A DNA stretch of 64,000 nucleotides, taken from NCBI RefSeq assembly GCF_902497855.1, contig NZ_CABVHU010000001.1, positions 285,639 through 349,638 of the forward strand, written 5' to 3'. The position numbers were made by a program, and so were the translations under genes. Shown here piece after piece: positions 8,226 through 17,322 of this stretch. The notes beneath the pieces were generated by a model that had not been told where the DNA came from, searched no databases, and saw only the letters and a program-made list of their open reading frames with translations. Numbering within the stretch: position 1 is the first letter of the stretch; every line of letters begins with the position of its first letter. Source of the DNA: Pseudomonas fluorescens (GTDB lineage Bacteria > Pseudomonadota > Gammaproteobacteria > Pseudomonadales > Pseudomonadaceae).

Positions 8226-9907
8226 GGTTGCACCTCGGCGAGCGCGGCCTTGGCGTCGGGGCCTGGAATCGCGCGGGTACCGAGCACGGCCATCACGTAT
8301 TGCTGCGGGTTGTTCAAGGCGTCGGCGGCGGCCTGGGTATAGCGCAGCAGTGGCTCGGCCTTGAACGTGAGCGCGATGCTCAATCCCAGCAGGGCGATGA
8401 TCGGCACACATTCGAAGCGACGCAGCAAGGGCGATGGCCGTTCCTCCGGGGTCCAGAACCGCTGGATGCCCAGGCGCGAGAAGGCAATCAAGGAGGCCAG
8501 CCCGGAAATAATCAGCAGCGCCAGCAAGCCCCACGCCGCGTTCGACACCGGTACATCGCCGGAATGACCGAGGCCCAGCGGGTTGAGCAGGGCGCTGAGC
8601 AGGCCGAGTTTGCCGATGAAACCGGAGAGCGGCGGCATGCCGATGATCAACAGCGAGCAGGCAATGAAACTCAAGCCCAGGAACGCCATGGTCCAGGGAA
8701 TCACCTGGCCGACCACGGCTTTCTGTTCGTCGTCGAGGTTGATGCCTTTGGGCGGCTGCAGGGATTCCAGCGGCCGTGGCAGCAGGTCGCCGTCATCGAA
8801 CAGCGGCATTTCATTGGCCGAACGCGAACGCTCGATCAACTCGGCCAGCAGGAACAGCGCGCTCAAGGCCAGGGTCGAGCTGACCAGATAGAACAGTGCC
8901 GCGCCGATCAGGTTGGGTTGGGCGAAACCGATGGCCGACAGCAGAATCCCCGCCGACGCCAGGATGCTCAGGCTCGCCAGGCGCTCCAGGCGTTGCGCGG
9001 CGAGGATCGCCACCGCCGCACAGACGATGGTCGCCATGCCGCCATAGATCAGCCAGTCGCCGCCAAAGTACGCCGACGCGCCGGCCTGGCCGGAGAACAG
9101 CAGGGTCCACAGGCGCAGCAGGGTATACACGCCGACCTTGGTCATGATCGCGAACATCGCCGCCACGGGGGCGCTGGCGGCGGAGTAGGCCGGCACCAGC
9201 CAGAAGTTCAGTGGCCACATCCCGGCCTTGGCCAGGAACGCCACGGCGAGAATCGCCGCGCCGGCGTGCAGCAGGCCGCGATCGGCTTCAGGCACCAGGG
9301 GGATCTTCAGCGCCAGGTCGGCCATGTTCAGGGTGCCGGTGACGCCGTAGATCAGGGCCGCGCCAATCAGGAACAGCGACGACGCCAGCAGGTTGATCGA
9401 GATGTAATGCAGCCCCGCCGATACCCGCGAGCGGCCCGAACCGTGGAGCATCAGGCCGTAGGAGGCGGCCAGCAGCACTTCGAAGAACACGAACAGGTTG
9501 AACAGGTCCGCCGTCAGGAACGCGCCATAGAGGCCCATCATCTGGATCTGGAACAGCGCGTGGAAACTCGAACCGGCGCCATCCCAGCGGGCCATCGCGA
9601 ACAGCAGGGCGCTGACGCCGATGATCCCGGTCAGCACCAGCATCAGCGCCGACAGGCGATCGACCACCAGCACGATGCCGAACGGCGCTTGCCAGTTGCC
9701 CGGCAGGTACACGCCTATGGAGCCGGGCACACCGGTGTCCTGGGTCCATTGCAGCAACAGCACGGCGATGCCCAGGCCCACCAGGCTGGAGAGCAGGTTG
9801 ATCTTGGCCTTCAGCGGCCGGTGTTTCTCGCCCAGCATCAGCATCACCGCGGCGGTCAGCAGCGGCAGCAGAATCGGGGCGGCGATCAGGTGCGGCATCA
9901 GGTTCAT
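8222..9907 (-). CDS. mrpD: Antiporter subunit D (MrpD/MnhD), NuoM-like
   Basis: A 561-residue polytopic membrane protein of the complex I NuoL/M/N proton-translocating family. The middle region contains FVFFEVLLAASYGLMLHG and HAGAAILAVAFLAKAGMWPL, including the conserved Glu and Lys residues in membrane helices that carry protons in this family. MrpD is about 60 residues longer than many homologues because of a hydrophilic insert around residues 365-395. The gene overlaps mrpC and mrpE by 4 bp each. Confidence 0.93.
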   Translation of the reverse strand: MNLMPHLIAAPILLPLLTAAVMLMLGEKHRPLKAKINLLSSLVGLGIAVLLLQWTQDTGVPGSIGVYLPGNWQAPFGIVLVVDRLSALMLVLTGIIGVSALLFAMARWDGAGSSFHALFQIQMMGLYGAFLTADLFNLFVFFEVLLAASYGLMLHGSGRSRVSAGLHYISINLLASSLFLIGAALIYGVTGTLNMADLALKIPLVPEADRGLLHAGAAILAVAFLAKAGMWPLNFWLVPAYSAASAPVAAMFAIMTKVGVYTLLRLWTLLFSGQAGASAYFGGDWLIYGGMATIVCAAVAILAAQRLERLASLSILASAGILLSAIGFAQPNLIGAALFYLVSSTLALSALFLLAELIERSRSANEMPLFDDGDLLPRPLESLQPPKGINLDDEQKAVVGQVIPWTMAFLGLSFIACSLLIIGMPPLSGFIGKLGLLSALLNPLGLGHSGDVPVSNAAWGLLALLIISGLASLIAFSRLGIQRFWTPEERPSPLLRRFECVPIIALLGLSIALTFKAEPLLRYTQAAADALNNPQQYVMAVLGTRAIPGPDAKAALAEVQP

Positions 9908-10248
9908 TCTTTAGGCTCCCGGCCATCCACATGGTCGGTACCGGTCAGGCCTCGGGACGCGAGCAGTACCACCAGGAACAGCGCGGTCATGGCGAAGCTG
10001 ATGACGATCGCCGTCAGCACCAGCGCTTGCGGCAGCGGGTCGGTGTAGTGCAGCAAATCCTGCGGCACGCCGTCCTTGATGATCGGCTCCTTGCCGATGA
10101 ACAAGCTGCCCATGCTGAAGATGAACAGGTTGACGCCGTAGGACAGCAGGCACAGGCCCATGACCACCTGGAACGTGCGCGGGCGCAGGATCAGCCAGAC
10201 GCCGGACGCGGCCAGTACGCCGATGGCGGTTGCGATGACTTCTTCCAT
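9904..10248 (-). CDS. mrpC: Antiporter subunit C (MrpC/MnhC), NuoK-like
   Basis: A 114-residue protein with three transmembrane helices, starting MEEVIATAIGVLAASG. Motifs VVMGLCLLSYGVNLFIF and DPLPQALVLTAIVISFAMTA match the NuoK/MrpC family; the latter segment is the family signature. The ATG shares its first base with the TGA of mrpA (TGATG), so the two genes are translationally coupled. Confidence 0.93.
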   Translation of the reverse strand: MEEVIATAIGVLAASGVWLILRPRTFQVVMGLCLLSYGVNLFIFSMGSLFIGKEPIIKDGVPQDLLHYTDPLPQALVLTAIVISFAMTALFLVVLLASRGLTGTDHVDGREPKE

Positions 10249-13166
10249 CAGACGGCTCCTTCGGTGGCGACGGCTCTGGGCAGGGCAGCGGTCTTGTGAC
10301 CCCGTACCGATTGGTGGGCGAGGGCGGTGAGGATCAACAGGGTCGAACCGACCACCACGGCGTACACGCCAATATCGAAGAACAGCGCGCTGGCGATGTG
10401 AATGTCGCCGAACACCGGCAAAGCGAAATGCCAGGTGTGGGTGGTCAGGAACGGATAGCCGGCCGCCATCGCCCCGAGCCCGGTCACGGTGGCAAACAGC
10501 AGCCCGGTGCCCATCCAGCGCAGTGGACGCAGGCTCATTTGCGCCTCGACCCACTGGGTGCCGGCGACCATGTATTGCAGGATGAACGCCACCGACATCA
10601 CCAGGCCCGCGACAAAGCCGCCGCCCGGTTGATTGTGCCCGCGCATGAACAGGTAGACCGACACCACGAAGGCAATCGGCAGCAGCAGGCGCACGAGCAC
10701 CGCCGGCACCATCATGAAGCCTAGCGCGGTGTCGCTGGCGTGACGCGGGTTGACCAGGTCGGTGACGACGTCGGGCGCGAGCAGGCGCTGCTGGGCCGGC
10801 AACTGCAGGCTTTCTTTCGGTGGGCGGAAGCGGCGCAGCAGGGCGAACACGGTCAGGGCCACGGCCGCCAGCACGGTGATTTCGCCAAGGGTGTCGAAGC
10901 CGCGGAAGTCCACCAGCATCACGTTGACCACGTTGCTGCCGCCGCCTTCGGGCAGGGCGCGACTGAGGTAGAACGAAGAAATATCGTTCGGGGTCTGGCG
11001 CGTCAGCATGGCGTAGGACAGCAGCGCCATGCCGCCACCGACGGCGATCGACAGCAGCAAGTCGCGCAAACGGCGAATGCGTGCCTTGCGCAGCGTGCTC
11101 GGCAGCGGTGACACCTCTTCGATCCGCCGTGGCAGCCAGCGCAGGCCCAGCAGGATCAGCACTGTGGTCACCACTTCGACCACCAGTTGCGTCAGCGCCA
11201 GGTCCGGCGCCGAGAACCAGACGAACGTGATGCACGTCATCAGGCCGCAGACGCTGACCATGGTCAGGGCCGCGAGCCGGTGATACTTGGCCTGCCACGC
11301 CGCGCCGAGGGCGCAGGCAATCGCCAGCAGCCACAGGGTCACGAACACGATCGAACCCGCAATCTTCGGGCGGTCGCCCCAGCTCAGGCTGCTGTGGAGC
11401 ATCGGGATCAACCCGGCCAGCACGGCGGCGAGCACCATCAGGAACAGTTGGGTTTGCAGGCGCTTGGTGCTGATCCGCCGCTCCAGACGCCGGGCCAGGC
11501 GCATCTTGATCACCAGGCTGCGCTCGAACAATCGCTTGCCGTTGAACCGGCCGATCAGTGGCGGGTACTTGAAGCGCCCGCGCTTGAGCTGGTTGCGCAG
11601 CAGCAGGTAGAGCACGATACCGCCGGACATGGCGACCAGGCTCATGATCATCGGCGCGTTCCAGCCGTGCCAGATCGCCAGGCTGTATTCCGGCAGGACG
11701 CCGCCCACGACGGGCTGTGCCGCGGCGGCCAGCAACGGGCCGACCACCTGCGCCGGGAAAATCCCCACGATCAGGCAGGCGAACACCAGCAACTCCACCG
11801 GCGCGCGCATCCAGCGTGGCGGTTCATGCGGGGTGTGCGGCAGGTCGGTGGCGGTCGGGCCGAAGAACACATCGACCGTGAAGCGCAGGGAGTAGGCGAC
11901 GCTGAAAGTCCCGGCGATGGTCGCGACGATCGGCAGGGTCATCTCGATCCAGGCCGTGGCGTTGATGAACACGGTTTCGGCGAAGAACATCTCTTTGGAG
12001 AGGAAGCCGTTGAGCAACGGCACCCCGGCCATCGAGGCACTGGCGACCATGGCCAGGGTGGCGGTGTACGGAATCAGCTTGATCAGGCCGCTGAGCTTGC
12101 GGATGTCGCGGGTGCCGCTTTCGTGGTCGATGATCCCCGCGGCCATGAACAGCGAGGCCTTGAACGTGGCATGGTTGAAAATGTGGAACACCGCGGCCAC
12201 GGCGGCCAGCGGACTGTTCAGCCCCAGCAGCAGGGTAATCAGGCCCAGGTGGCTGATGGTCGAATAGGCCAGCAGGCCCTTGAGGTCGTTCTGGAACATC
12301 GCGCAGTACGCGCCGAGCAGCAGGGTGCAGGCGCCGGCGCCGCTGACGATGTAGAACCATTCTTCGCTGCCGGACAGTGACGGCCATAGCCGTGCGAGCA
12401 GAAACACCCCGGCCTTGACCATGGTCGCCGAGTGCAGATAGGCCGAGACCGGTGTCGGCGCCGCCATGGCGTGGGGCAGCCAGAAGTGGAAGGGGAATTG
12501 TGCGCTTTTGCTTAAGGCGCCGATCAGGATCAGGGGTAGCAGGACAGGGTAGAGGGCATGTGCGCGAATCAGCTCGCCGGCGGCCAGGACCTTGTCCAGG
12601 TCATAGCTGCCGACCACATGGCCAAGCAGCATGACCCCCGCCAGCAGGCACAACCCGCCGGCACCGGTGACCATCAGCGCCATGTAGGCACCGCGCCGAG
12701 CATCGGCGCGGTGGTGCCAGTAACCGATCAACAGGAACGAGAAGAGGCTGGTCAGCTCCCAGAAAAACACGATCTGGATCAGGTTGCCGGAGATCACCAG
12801 GCCGAGCATGGCGCCCATGAACGCCAGGAAAAACGCGAAGAAGCGTGGCACCGGATCGTCCGGCGACATGTAATAGCGGGCGTACAGTGAAACCAGGGTG
12901 CCGATGCCCAGCACCAGCATCGAGAACAGCCAGGCGAAGCCGTCCATGCGCAGCACGAAGTTCAGGCCCAGGCTGGGCAGCCAGGAGAATTCTTCGCGAA
13001 TCACACCGCCATCGGCGATTTGCGGGAACAGCAACGCCACCTGGATGGTGCCGATCAGGGCAACCAGGCCAGCCAGCAAGGATTCGGTGTTACGCGCGTT
13101 GTGTGGCAGCACGGCCGCCAAACAGCTGCCGACAAAGGGCAGAAGCAGTAGAACTATCAGGGACAT
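10248..13166 (-). CDS. mrpA: Antiporter subunit A fused to subunit B domain (MrpAB)
   Basis: A 972-residue protein and the first gene of the operon. Residues 1 to about 500 form the NuoL-like antiporter module (FFWELTSLFSFLLIGYWHH, KSAQFPFHFWLPHAMAAPTP, with the conserved Glu, Lys and His). Residues about 600-770 contain the MrpA C-terminal region (ALTQLVVEVVTTVLILLGLR), and about 830-960 an MrpB-type domain (QPGGGFVAGLVMSVAFILQY). The A-B fusion replaces separate mrpA and mrpB genes and is usual in Pseudomonas, giving a six-gene group-2 operon. Transcription probably starts in the 13167-13300 interval. Confidence 0.94.
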   Translation of the reverse strand: MSLIVLLLLPFVGSCLAAVLPHNARNTESLLAGLVALIGTIQVALLFPQIADGGVIREEFSWLPSLGLNFVLRMDGFAWLFSMLVLGIGTLVSLYARYYMSPDDPVPRFFAFFLAFMGAMLGLVISGNLIQIVFFWELTSLFSFLLIGYWHHRADARRGAYMALMVTGAGGLCLLAGVMLLGHVVGSYDLDKVLAAGELIRAHALYPVLLPLILIGALSKSAQFPFHFWLPHAMAAPTPVSAYLHSATMVKAGVFLLARLWPSLSGSEEWFYIVSGAGACTLLLGAYCAMFQNDLKGLLAYSTISHLGLITLLLGLNSPLAAVAAVFHIFNHATFKASLFMAAGIIDHESGTRDIRKLSGLIKLIPYTATLAMVASASMAGVPLLNGFLSKEMFFAETVFINATAWIEMTLPIVATIAGTFSVAYSLRFTVDVFFGPTATDLPHTPHEPPRWMRAPVELLVFACLIVGIFPAQVVGPLLAAAAQPVVGGVLPEYSLAIWHGWNAPMIMSLVAMSGGIVLYLLLRNQLKRGRFKYPPLIGRFNGKRLFERSLVIKMRLARRLERRISTKRLQTQLFLMVLAAVLAGLIPMLHSSLSWGDRPKIAGSIVFVTLWLLAIACALGAAWQAKYHRLAALTMVSVCGLMTCITFVWFSAPDLALTQLVVEVVTTVLILLGLRWLPRRIEEVSPLPSTLRKARIRRLRDLLLSIAVGGGMALLSYAMLTRQTPNDISSFYLSRALPEGGGSNVVNVMLVDFRGFDTLGEITVLAAVALTVFALLRRFRPPKESLQLPAQQRLLAPDVVTDLVNPRHASDTALGFMMVPAVLVRLLLPIAFVVSVYLFMRGHNQPGGGFVAGLVMSVAFILQYMVAGTQWVEAQMSLRPLRWMGTGLLFATVTGLGAMAAGYPFLTTHTWHFALPVFGDIHIASALFFDIGVYAVVVGSTLLILTALAHQSVRGHKTAALPRAVATEGAV

Positions 13167-13308
13167 AGGCTTCTAATCTGCGGAAGTTTGTGAAGCATCA
13201 TACGTGCCAGTCGCCGGATCGCCAAACGCCAAGCTGTCGCAGAATCCTACAAGGTAGACGGAAAAAACCTGATTCACATTGTTTCCAGGACCGTATTCGG
13301 CAGGCCTT

Positions 13309-13414
13309 GATCGTTCCCACGCTCTGCGTGGGAATGCCTCATGGACGCTCTGCGTCCGCTCTTGAGACGCGGAGCGTCCCGGGCTGCATTCCCACGCAGA
13401 GCGTGGGAACGATC
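13309..13414. repeat. Long palindromic intergenic repeat, copy 1
   Basis: A near-perfect inverted repeat of 106 bp: GATCGTTCCCACGCTCTGCG at the left end and its reverse complement at the right end, each arm itself a hairpin (CCCACGCTCTGCGTGGG), with a second nested hairpin (GGACGCTCTGCGTCC, GGGACGCTCCGCGTC-type) in the middle. A second copy lies at 29736-29843. The right end overlaps the stop codon of the EamA gene. Confidence 0.9.
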
Positions 13415-14354
13415 AATGCTCGGCTTCGCCTTCCGGGTCGCCCTCGGCCTCAGGCGCAACAACCTTCCCCTTGGTCTTCAACTCACTGACAATCACCGCC
13501 GCCACAATCAGCCCCGCCCCCAGCAAAGCAATCGCCGGCAACCGCTCCCCGGCAATCCGCCCGACAATCCCGGCCCACACCGGCTCACCGGCATAGATCA
13601 AGGTCGCCCGGGTCGGCGAAACGCTTTTCTGCGCCCAGTTCATCGCCACCTGGATCGCCGCACTGGCCGCACCCAAACCCAGCGCGCTGCACAACAGCAA
13701 CCAGGAAAAATCCGGAATTGTTTCCTGCGTCGGCACCACCATCAGGAACGCCAGTACCGACGTCACCGCCAGTTGCACCACCGTCACCCTACGTACATCG
13801 ACCTGGCCGGCATAGGTACTGATCAAGATGATCTCCGCCGCAATCGCCACGGCGCTGATCAGGGTGGCGATTTCACCGGGGCTGAAATTGAAGGCAGCCC
13901 CGGCAGGCCCGGACAGCAGCATCAACCCGGTAAACGCCAGCATGATCCCGATGCTCGGCATCAAGCCCGGACGCCGCCCCAGCACCAGCCATTGCAGTAA
14001 CGGCACGAAGGGCACGTACAGCGCGGTAATGAAGGCCGACTGACTGCTGGGAATGCTCTGCAAACCCACGGTCTGCAAGCCGTAACCGAGCATGATCGCC
14101 ACACCGATAAAGGCCCCGGCCTTGAGCTCGAACAAGGTCAGCTGCCGCAAGTGCCGCCAGGAGAACACCGCGACAATGATCGCCGCCGCGGCGAAGCGCA
14201 GGCCGACGAAAAACATCGGCCCGCTGACGGTCATCGCATGCTGGACCAGCAAAAAGGTACCGCCCCAGACCATGGTGATCAGCACCAGCACGCACTCGGC
14301 CTTGCTGAACCGTGAGAAACGGGAAGAAGCCTGGGAGGAATTCACCGACGTCAT
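13413..14354 (-). CDS. EamA/DMT-family transporter
   Basis: A 313-residue inner-membrane protein with ten hydrophobic segments and two EamA repeats. The first helix contains ECVLVLITMVWGGTFLLVQH, the standard EamA opening, and the fourth-fifth helix region reads SSQSAFITALYVPFVPLLQW. It probably exports a small metabolite or amino acid. The start at 14354 (MTSVNSSQ) fits the family; the upstream extension is not conserved-looking. It is divergent from an XRE-cupin regulator, which probably controls it. Its TGA uses the terminal GA of the adjacent palindromic repeat. Confidence 0.85.
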   Translation of the reverse strand: MTSVNSSQASSRFSRFSKAECVLVLITMVWGGTFLLVQHAMTVSGPMFFVGLRFAAAAIIVAVFSWRHLRQLTLFELKAGAFIGVAIMLGYGLQTVGLQSIPSSQSAFITALYVPFVPLLQWLVLGRRPGLMPSIGIMLAFTGLMLLSGPAGAAFNFSPGEIATLISAVAIAAEIILISTYAGQVDVRRVTVVQLAVTSVLAFLMVVPTQETIPDFSWLLLCSALGLGAASAAIQVAMNWAQKSVSPTRATLIYAGEPVWAGIVGRIAGERLPAIALLGAGLIVAAVIVSELKTKGKVVAPEAEGDPEGEAEH

Positions 14355-14438
14355 GACCTTGCGCGCTACCTGAGGGCGACGCACAATGCGTCGAATGTTG
14401 CGCAGTATACTGCCCAACCCTGCCGAGTGAGCAATATA

Positions 14439-15002
14439 GTGCACAAAGATTTAACGCAGCGGGCTTCGGTCCTTCAGCATGTCAGCCAGAATGTTCGGCG
14501 TCTGCGCCATGCCGCCGACATGAGCCAGACTGCGCTGGCCGAAAAATCCGGGGTCAGCCGGCGGATGCTGGTGGCCATCGAGGCTGGCGAGAAAAACGTC
14601 AGCCTGACCACCCTCGACCGCGTGGCCGAAGCCCTGGACGTTGCCTTCAGCGACCTGATCCAGGCCCCGGACGCCCGCGACCCCAGTCGCATCAACGAAG
14701 TGGCCTGGGCCGGGACGATTCCCGGCAGCAAAGCCGTTTTACTGTCCAAGGCCACCGCTACTCGCGAAGTAGAGCAATGGGAATGGTGCCTGCAACCGGG
14801 CGAAATCTATCCGTCGCAACCGGATGCCGAGGGCTGGAGCGAACAGATCTACGTGTTCGAAGGCTGCCTGACGCTGATGCTCGGCGACACGCCACACGAG
14901 ATTGCCGCCGGTGAGTTCTATATGTTTGCCAGCAACCAGCCCCATGCCTATCGCAACGACGGGGCGGTGGCCGCGCGGTTCGTCAGAAACGTGGTGATCT
15001 GA
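14439..15002 (+). CDS. XRE-family regulator with cupin sensor domain
   Basis: A 187-residue regulator. Residues about 8-65 are a helix-turn-helix (MSQTALAEKSGVSRRMLVAI) and residues about 110-185 a cupin (WCLQPGEIYPSQPDAEGWSE, GDTPHEIAAGEFYMFASNQPH). The GTG at 14439 is preferred because GAGTGAG lies seven bases upstream; an in-frame GTG at 14427 is the alternative. The 84-bp divergent region with the EamA exporter suggests it controls that gene in response to the exported or a related compound. Confidence 0.82.
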   Translation: MHKDLTQRASVLQHVSQNVRRLRHAADMSQTALAEKSGVSRRMLVAIEAGEKNVSLTTLDRVAEALDVAFSDLIQAPDARDPSRINEVAWAGTIPGSKAVLLSKATATREVEQWEWCLQPGEIYPSQPDAEGWSEQIYVFEGCLTLMLGDTPHEIAAGEFYMFASNQPHAYRNDGAVAARFVRNVVI

Positions 15003-15052
15003 CTGTTTGCCGATCAACACCGGGTAGACACTTCGCCAACACAACACACATC

Positions 15053-15168
15053 CCCTGTAGGAGCTGGCTTGTCGGATCGCCGCACCGCAGCGAAGGCGTT
15101 GTGTCATTCAGCATTTGTGTCGACTGATGCACCGCCGTCGTCGGAACGCCGCCCGGAGCCAGCCCACA
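15053..15168. repeat. REP pair, imperfect
   Basis: CTGTAGGAGCTGGCTTGTCG at about 15054-15073 runs into GATCGCCGCACCGCAGCGAAGG; the facing element at 15142-15168 is GGAACGCCGCCCGGAGCCAG followed by CCCACAGG. The GATCGCCGCACCGCAGCGAA variant recurs around 25066 and 51390, so it is an alternative REP arm form. Confidence 0.75.
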
Positions 15169-15169
15169 G

Positions 15170-15313
15170 GAAATCGGCGTCAAACGTCCTACTTTGGTAT
15201 TGCTCGACGAACCTGCCACGGGTTTGGCGCCTATTATCGTCCAGGAGATCGTTGCCCGGTCCGGCAGCAGCAAGGCATTGTTGACTCAGGGCGACCTGCA
15301 CTATTTCCATTAG
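15170..15313 (+). pseudogene. Remnant of a LivF-like ABC transporter ATP-binding subunit
   Basis: In the frame starting at 15170, 47 codons run to a TAG at 15311-15313 without an internal stop. They encode RPTLVLLDEPATGLAPIIVQ, the Walker B (LVLLDEP), D-loop-like and LAP signature typical of LivF/LivG branched-chain amino acid ATPases, then SGSSKALLTQGDLHYFH. Walker A, the ABC signature motif and the H-loop are absent, and no ATG precedes the frame. This is therefore a short internal/C-terminal fragment of an ABC ATPase left by deletion. It lies between a REP and the FAD-protein gene. Codon use is less GC-biased at third positions than its neighbours. Confidence 0.7.
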
Positions 15314-15338
15314 GCAAACACTGACCAGCGAGAACGGC

Positions 15339-16772
15339 ATGAGCGAAATCCCAAGCGGACCGGTTACCGACGCCCTGCGCAATGCAGACATCCTGATCGT
15401 CGGCGGCGGCCTCAGCGGCACTATGCTGGCGGCGCAGCTGTTGCGCCTGCCCGGCAAGCGTTCGGTGCTGGTGATCGAGCCCCGTTCCGAGCTGGGCCGG
15501 GGCGAGGCGTATAGCGCGGTTGAGTTGGGCCATACCCTCAACGGCAACGCGGCGCGCATGAGCGTCGACCCGGACAACGTCGACGACCTGACCCAATGGC
15601 TGACCGAGTTCATCGCGGCGGGTGGCTGGCCCGAGTCCGATGAGCAGCATGTGCCAGTCAGTGAATTGTTCCCGCCACGGGGGATTTTCGGGTTGTACGT
15701 GCAGCAGCGACTGGCCGAGGCGCAAGCCATTGGCGCGTTGAATGGTTCAACGGTCGAGCATGTGCGGGCCGAGGTGGTTGACTTGCAAACGCTGGACGAT
15801 TCGGTGCGGCTGACCCTGAGTGACGGGCAGCGATTGCAGGGTGCTTATGCGGTGCTGGCGACCGGCATGTTCCCCGCCGCACGTACACCGCAGACCGAAT
15901 CCAGCGGGTTGAACGCTGCGGCACTCGACCCGTGGGATGTCGTTGCCATGCGTCAGCTAGATCCGCAGTCGACCGTGCTGATCATCGGCTCGGGCCTGAC
16001 CATGGTCGATGCCGTGGTGTCGCTGGAACAGGCCGGGCATCGCGGGCCGATCGAAGTGTTTTCGCGCCATGGGCTGCTGCCGCATGTGCGTCGACAGCCG
16101 CCGGCCTGGGCGGATTTTCTGGCCGAGGCCCCGAGCATTCGCACGCCGCGACAGCTGGTGCGCGAATTGCGCCGGCATTGCCGGGACGCCATCGCCCAGG
16201 GCATCGACTGGCAGGCGCCGCTGGATACGGTGCGGGCGCACATCGGCCGGCTGTGGAATCAGGCGACGGACGTGCAGCGTCGGCAGTTTGTGCGGCATGT
16301 GCGGCCGTGGTGGGAGAGCCATCACCATCGTTCGCCCCCCTTGAGTGCTGAACTGGTGGAACGGCTGCATGGGCAAGGGCGGTTACGGATTCAGGCGGCG
16401 TCGTTCAAGGGGCTGGAGCCGTCTTCGGGCGGTGAAGTGAGCATTCGTATTCGTCGACGCGGGGAAGCTGGAACCGTTGTTGTCAGTGGTGCGGCATTGA
16501 TCAACTCCAGCGGGATCGAGTACGACTGGCGGCGGGTGGCGCTGCCGTTGCCCCAGCAGTTGCTGGCTCGCGGGCTGGTACGGCCGGGGCCGTTGGCGTT
16601 GGGGATTGCGGCCGAGGTTGATGGGGCGGTGGTGGGCGTTGATGGTCAGGTTGCCAGTCGACTGTTTGCCATGGGGCCGCCGTTGCGTGGGATGTGGTGG
16701 GAGAGTACGGCGGTGACGGATGTGGCGAGTCAGGCCAAGGCGCTTGCCGCTCGACTGGTTACTGGCGGATAG
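15339..16772 (+). CDS. FAD/NAD(P)-binding protein
   Basis: A 477-residue flavoprotein-like protein. The N-terminus has a Rossmann dinucleotide motif (ILIVGGGLSGTMLAAQLL, residues about 18-36) followed by VLVIEPRSELGRGEAYS, which matches the NAD_binding_9 type family in which the GRGxAY motif contacts FAD. A second nucleotide-binding fold is suggested by TVLIIGSGLTMVDAVVSL around residue 210. The family is common in siderophore or sulphur-metabolism loci but its substrate is unknown. It has no operon partner; the remnant ABC ATPase precedes it. Confidence 0.7.
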   Translation: MSEIPSGPVTDALRNADILIVGGGLSGTMLAAQLLRLPGKRSVLVIEPRSELGRGEAYSAVELGHTLNGNAARMSVDPDNVDDLTQWLTEFIAAGGWPESDEQHVPVSELFPPRGIFGLYVQQRLAEAQAIGALNGSTVEHVRAEVVDLQTLDDSVRLTLSDGQRLQGAYAVLATGMFPAARTPQTESSGLNAAALDPWDVVAMRQLDPQSTVLIIGSGLTMVDAVVSLEQAGHRGPIEVFSRHGLLPHVRRQPPAWADFLAEAPSIRTPRQLVRELRRHCRDAIAQGIDWQAPLDTVRAHIGRLWNQATDVQRRQFVRHVRPWWESHHHRSPPLSAELVERLHGQGRLRIQAASFKGLEPSSGGEVSIRIRRRGEAGTVVVSGAALINSSGIEYDWRRVALPLPQQLLARGLVRPGPLALGIAAEVDGAVVGVDGQVASRLFAMGPPLRGMWWESTAVTDVASQAKALAARLVTGG

Positions 16773-16782
16773 CGGGCCTGGT

Positions 16783-16857
16783 TTTTGGGCATGAACACCG
16801 ATCAACGTTTTCGGGCATGACACCGATCTCCCTTTTCGGGCATGACACCGATCCCTT
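16783..16857. repeat. Short tandem repeat, 3 x 25 bp
   Basis: Three consecutive 25-bp units at 16783, 16808 and 16833 share TTTTCGGGCATGACACCGAT (the first has TTTTGGGCATGAACACCGAT). The third runs directly into a REP element. No coding function is apparent. Confidence 0.8.
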
Positions 16858-16948
16858 GTAGGAGCTGGCTTGCCAGCGAAAGCGGTGGGTCAATCGATAC
16901 ATTCATTGACTGAATGGACGCCTTCGCTGGCAAGCCAGCTCCTACAGG
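16854..16948. repeat. REP pair
   Basis: TTGTAGGAGCTGGCTTGCCA at about 16856-16875 faces CGCTGGCAAGCCAGCTCCTA at about 16925-16944. It separates the FAD-protein gene from the converging small secreted-protein gene. Confidence 0.87.
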
Positions 16949-16979
16949 GGGGCTGTATCAGGCAGCACAACGCCGTTGA

Positions 16980-17204
16980 TCAATAACGCTGATATTTCGA
17001 ACCAAACTCGGGACGGTTTTCCGCGACGTAGAGTTTGCCCTGTTGGCTGTCTTTACGGTCAATACCAACGGTGTTCACATTCAACAATGCCGGCTGGCTG
17101 ACTTTAGCCGCCGCAGCGACAGTTGAAGCGGCGTGCGGAGCCGCAATGGCGGATGTAGCACCCAGAACCGACAGGGCGAAACCAAGGCCGATGATGCTTT
17201 TCAT
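16980..17204 (-). CDS. Small secreted protein of unknown function
   Basis: A 74-residue protein with a clear Sec signal peptide (MKSIIGLGFALSVLGATSAI, cleavage near AIA-APHA). The mature part is about 50 residues with Ala/Val-rich beginning and LNVNTVGIDRKDSQQGKLYV, ending in a Tyr-rich tail (FGSKYQRY). The ATG at 17204 follows GGAGCACATC. Probably periplasmic; no known domain. It precedes an orphan response regulator gene on the same strand, with no obvious operon link. Confidence 0.65.
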   Translation of the reverse strand: MKSIIGLGFALSVLGATSAIAAPHAASTVAAAAKVSQPALLNVNTVGIDRKDSQQGKLYVAENRPEFGSKYQRY

Positions 17205-17322
17205 GATGTGCTCCAGAAGTGTGGGAAGAAGATGTCGCCACTGTAGAGCTGGAGCATTGCGATGAAAAAACACCCTGACGCATAGTCTTTATCGAGCGCG
17301 TTGATCCATCGTCAGCCAGGCA

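Noticed and set aside
8228..12380. Long frames on the plus strand across the mrp operon (606 and 397 residues)
   Set aside because: Antisense shadows of mrpD and mrpA: low-complexity Arg/Gln/His/Gly-rich translations, no ribosome sites, while the minus-strand proteins match a known family throughout.
13341..14000. A 219-residue plus-strand frame over the EamA gene
   Set aside because: Begins in the palindromic repeat and is Arg/Gln/Pro-rich antisense of a clear ten-helix transporter.
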